Assembly (NCBI RefSeq): GCF_041381155.1
Contig: NC_091134.1
Location: 28,277,540 to 28,341,539 of the forward strand
Direction: 5' to 3'
From: Argopecten irradians
Lineage: Eukaryota > Mollusca > Bivalvia > Pectinida > Pectinidae
Length of the DNA stretch: 64,000 nucleotides
The notes beneath the pieces were generated by a model. That model ran no database searches. It saw only the letters and a list, made by a program, of their open reading frames with translations, and was not told the origin of the DNA. Shown piece by piece: positions 59,880 through 64,000 of this stretch (the first letter of the stretch is position 1; each line of letters opens with the position of its first letter). A program made the position numbers and the translations under genes.

Positions 59880-60475
59880 TCACCATACGTTATGACTGTC
59901 TGAGAAGATGGGTTTCTATTACAGAAGACTAATTCTGCCGGTAGGAGAACCTCTCTCCCCATCATAATGAGATTTGATGACATTCCTGTAGATTCGTGCG
60001 GAGTAGAGCGGTATGCAGCTGCTAGACATCCTAAATGTCTATCCCAGTCTGTTTGTTTCCCTTAAGCCTTTAGCATCAGGACTATTGTACCAAACGTTCC
60101 GCTTGTCTAGTACATTGAGGGTGTCTCGTTGAAGTTCTGGTTTTCTTTATCATAAGAAGGTAACAAAGTTCCCTAAACGGAGCTTTCATAATTCCGACTT
60201 TGATCTGAATATAACGACAATGGGATGTCAAAACTACTAATAACCTCATTTAGTATTGCCTCGGCACATGTCTTGGCTGTTTGGTCAGGGACAGGTATAA
60301 TTTTCACCTATTTAGAGAAGTAATCTGTAACTATAATAATGTATTTGTTTCCTCAAGGAGTCAATGGAAGAGGTCCAATGATATCCTTGACTAATCGTTC
60401 TAATGGAGCACCATGGATTCGGGAACAAAACAAAGTGGCCGCAAAATCTGCAAACTTTCAAAATGACATGGGATT
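59880..60475 (-). mobile_element. Fossil Ty3/Gypsy-type integrase fragment
   Basis: The minus strand shows the layout of an LTR-retrotransposon integrase core: an ERLVKDIIGPLP-like start, 'KYIIIVTDYFSK', then the later core and a GREVLLPAEL-like end. It is a broken, isolated fragment with several breaks. No LTRs, gag, protease or reverse transcriptase are seen next to it. It looks old. Confidence 0.7.
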
Positions 60476-60479
60476 AAAC

Positions 60480-62330
60480 TTATTGTGATGGGGTTGTGAA
60501 CAGGTTAGTGTTGATATGTGTGAAGAATAACATCTTATTGTGTTATAGGCGTGGTGACACATGCAGACATTGTCCAGAACAAATTTTACAGAACTTTTAC
60601 CGAAGGCGGTGAAAATTTTGGCCAGAGATGCATTTCATCCCTGGTAATTTATATACATGTAGTATATAGGGGTATTTTTTACATATGTGTACGATATATT
60701 ATTGTCAGAACGTCAAACTCCTATGGTTATAGCCTTGTTTTACTATATCCTCGATATTACAGGGGTTAATATCACTGTCTTCATAATGCTATTTTTCCTA
60801 GAAAACCCTTTGACTTGTCTTAGTGAAGCTGGATGCATCTTACAGGCTTCTACAGAATACATAGACTTCCTTCAATATTACAGAGAGGAATCATGGAGTC
60901 CTATTCTAAATATAATTTCACATATATTTAATAATGTACCGATAATTAGATGGTAGCTTTAAGCCAATTAAATATGTTATCACTGGTTTGATATCTGTCA
61001 ATGTACATGCATATAGGCGACACCCACATATACAAATGTCCATGCAATGGACACGCAGCAGTACCAAACAAAAATGCGACCCCCAATATTAATATTCCTT
61101 TGAAGAGGTTATTGTGAAACGCGTACCAAACAATGTAGTTCCCATTTGTTGAAACTGATCTCTTGACTAACGTCTTTTCAGCTTTTCAATGCAGCCTTTT
61201 GATTTAAGTAAATAAAAATAAATTGAGTCATATACTTAAGTTTTACAAAAATACTTGCAATCTTTTGATGAATTAAACTAAAGCGTTTTTCAATGTATCT
61301 TGTTTTAGCGGCACGGCAACTTTAACTTATAAATGTAAATTAAACAGAAGTGAAGTAAAAGAATATTCTATATGTCTTAAGTAAATAACAGTTAATTATC
61401 ATCTCATAAGCTGGAATCTTTGATATCTTAATGAGGGATAATCAACACACTTCATCATTCAACCAATTATACTGTATAGTTACTAACCAAATATAAGGAA
61501 ACGAAGGAAATAATCCTGTGATGCAAATGTATCAAACTCTCTACTAATCACTATTAACTCCTCATTTGTAATTTGTTACCAATACATTTTGTACTACAAC
61601 ATGACAATATCAGAGCCAATATTTATACAAACTATTGTTTCCCTTCCTTCAATGATATATCTGGTCAATCTGGCTAAATTCCATGCAGAACTCTATAACT
61701 AGTAGCAATCTAAAATATTTCCTACTGTTTACCCTAATTGGGCCTCGCCTCTCTTGCCACAGGGTGTTGGTTTCAAGATTTTTACAAACTTTAGATTATC
61801 TACACATCAAATAAACTTATTTATGATGATTACTCAGTGAAAATCAAATGGAAAAAAAATACAGTCGTCTGAATGATCCATCTAGTTCACTTTTACATTG
61901 AAAAACAACACTTATCTGCAGGATTTACCTATACTTTCACTTTCAAATTACCAGTGAAGAGTTCATAGGTGAGATCGCTTGTGCTGAAATTGGGGACCCC
62001 AAAGGGAAAATTTTCAATTTTCAAATGCGAATACATCTTTTAAATGAAATAACACATATCTAATTTTTGCTTATTTTAAGGTCATTATAAAATCAACATA
62101 TTTGTATAATATAAGCTAATTATGTGAGTGCGGTTTTTTTTTGCAAATGCCATTTGAAGTTGCTATGAATTCTACTCTATGAATTCTACTATATTACAGT
62201 AGGGAAACATGTGGTTGGTTACTATGGAAAAAGTGAACATATGCATTATATATATATATTTTTTTATTCCATATACGTAGTCTTTATTATGTAAAATTTT
62301 CATCAAAATCTTCTATGACTATGACTTTCC
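60480..62330. other. AT-rich spacer
   Basis: Frames at 60,551-60,956 look short and partly exon-like (an AG before 60,550 and a GT near 60,642) but match nothing that I recognise. A TA run lies at 62,248-62,260. Confidence 0.4.
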
Positions 62331-62339
62331 ATGAAATTT

Positions 62340-64000
62340 TCCATGATGCTTACAGAGAACGGCTCTTACATGGGATTCATCTTCCAAAGAGGATGAGATG
62401 CCGCACTTATATTGTATAACCACGTTCATGCCCGGCCGTCAACAGCTTCTCAGGAAATTTGATGTGTTAATAACCAGATGATATATCAGGAAAATTGGTT
62501 CGATGTAATCCTGAACGACTCCAACAACATCAGGAGACTCCACTTAAGGAAGAACTTCGAGGAAATTCATAGCAAGGTTTTGCCGCAAAAGCGTGGATGT
62601 CTACCTCGCCTGACATGAACTCTTGTGGTACGTCTATCAAACAAGTCCTTGCGAAGATAGTTATAAGTACTTCTATGGTGAATCTTTACAAAATTTATCT
62701 GAGCCTTTGTTGAACTCCCAATCTCAGGATATAAAGATGGCGATGTCAAGACAGATGATGGTGTCGAATTAAGAACAGAGATAAAGCGCTATGCTAGCAG
62801 TGAAGTATATGCAAACTAAATCCACCTAAAACGCATAGCCACCGTCAGCATACATCTAAATACTGGGTGAAAATAGATTGCAGCGATGGAGAACAGAAGA
62901 ATCGTAAGCCTTCACAATGGAGATGATAGAGAGTATAATCAATATTGGGACCACATAGACAGCAAACTAACTTAGTCAGATATTGGTCATCCGGAACCAT
63001 GCCTATGACAAATATAGGGACCAATAGTGTAAGCTGCTGATTGTGCTACTTGGAACTCTTGCGCGTTCTACTACCCTAGCTCATTAACAAAAGTATTGCG
63101 GTTGCCCTGAGAAAGTGTTATGTAAATTGGCAGAGATCTTGAAAAGGAGAAAAAAGAAGTCCTAGCCACTAAACTACTTTTATCAACTTGATAAAGGCAA
63201 TTAGGGATGACAGACGTCAGTATGATCTGATGGGAGAATGCATACATACACACGAGAAAGAAGTTGAATTTCTTCTCAGACACCATCAGGTGAAATGCGT
63301 CTAGATGTTCTAAAGTGGTTATAGATGACTTGACATTTCCATAGGAGTTTCACTGAGAGGAGGGATTTGAAAGGAGGAAGACGAAATATTGAGGTTTGGT
63401 AGAAGATACCAATATCCTAGAATGTCAGAATAGGTGTTCCTGTTTCCTGCACGTTCCATCATTGGAAGTAATGGGTAGTGACAAGATTTCAACTGTGGAT
63501 TTACTGTCAAAAAACAGGCGAGCATGCGCCTTATTGATCGCAGTAGAAATGACAAGGTATGAGTTGGGTGTTATCTACAAATAGGCAGTGATTTTGTCAA
63601 TCGCTGTTTACTTGCGACTTTGAAGATGTTCTTGTTGAGGAGTCGATAAAGCCCATGAAAGACGATCATCCGATTACGCATGCAAAGTTACTATCCAGGA
63701 ATTTATTCCAATATAATTCAAGGCATGTCATATATATCAACATTTTAAGAGTGTAAGCTTGTTTTTTACTCGATCCCTTACAGTGAAATACGGAAACAAC
63801 TTAAATATAAACGACCATCCTGGATTTCAAAATGGCGGTCATGTTGAAATTAAAATAAGAATCAAATTATTTATGTATCAAACACTAAAAAGTATAATTA
63901 CTCTCTCTATAGTTGCTTATAGTCAGCTTAGCCAATAAGATGTATTGTATATAATGATATAGCTCGCAAAATTGACGGCTACCTTGAAATATAAGATGGT
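62340..64000. other. Unassigned region with coding-like composition
   Basis: Less AT-rich, with several frames of 60-80 codons on both strands (62,567-62,749, 63,071-63,286 and 63,319-63,555 minus; 63,396-63,584 plus). No domain, splice pattern or repeat ends are recognisable. Could be a decayed element or an unrecognised gene part. Confidence 0.3.

Overview
The window looks like AT-rich nuclear DNA of a marine mollusc, most likely a bivalve. The grounds are an intron-bearing eukaryotic tRNA-Leu, a five-exon gene with GT-AG introns, and many short dispersed repeats of types I associate with bivalve genomes (the paired units near 28.1 and 28.6 kb, the CCACCGCCGACAG-ended MITE, the 'ggtccttcggacc' hairpin tails). 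The species assignment rests on memory of repeat families, not on a search.

Region 1 (1-23,075) is a tandem array with a unit of about 2.2 kb, a little over ten units long and open at the left window edge. Each unit carries two tRNA-Leu(CAA) genes on the minus strand, about 670 bp apart. Type A is a canonical gene of 116 nt with a 32-nt intron. Type B has the same fold and promoter boxes, but two mismatches in the anticodon stem and a different intron hairpin and terminator spacing. Ten A genes, ten complete B genes and one cut B gene are present. Every unit also carries the same fossil piece of a LINE reverse transcriptase. Most small ORFs in the array are antisense shadows of the tRNAs. From about 18.99 to 22.6 kb the units are full of one- to few-base insertions, which may be unpolished assembly. 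The array stops at the terminal repeat of a DNA-transposon-like element (23,077-24,766).

Region 2 (24.8-36.9 kb) has no recognisable host gene. It holds a diverged 300-bp duplication, G/C-rich low-complexity DNA, a Penelope-like (GIY-YIG) retroelement fragment, two copies of a bivalve-type short repeat, a near-perfect foldback, a MITE, and a 1.2-kb element with terminal inverted repeats.

Region 3 (36.9-47.0 kb) holds the one well-supported host gene, on the minus strand: five exons coding for 547 residues. All junctions are GT-AG and the phases join in frame. The product has a signal peptide, a Thr/Pro-rich mucin-like stretch, and a FAD/NAD(P)-binding oxidoreductase fold with atypical dinucleotide-binding glycines. 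A TATA-like box and a polyadenylation signal fit the ends. Its introns hold MITEs, including one inserted into the TTAA end of another.

Region 4 (47-64 kb) is mostly intergenic: several long foldbacks, a G-run, a tRNA-derived SINE, a decayed LINE (56.1-57.2 kb), a decayed Harbinger-type transposase (58.7-59.5 kb) and a fossil Ty3/Gypsy-type integrase fragment (59.9-60.5 kb). No host gene could be supported in the last 3.5 kb.
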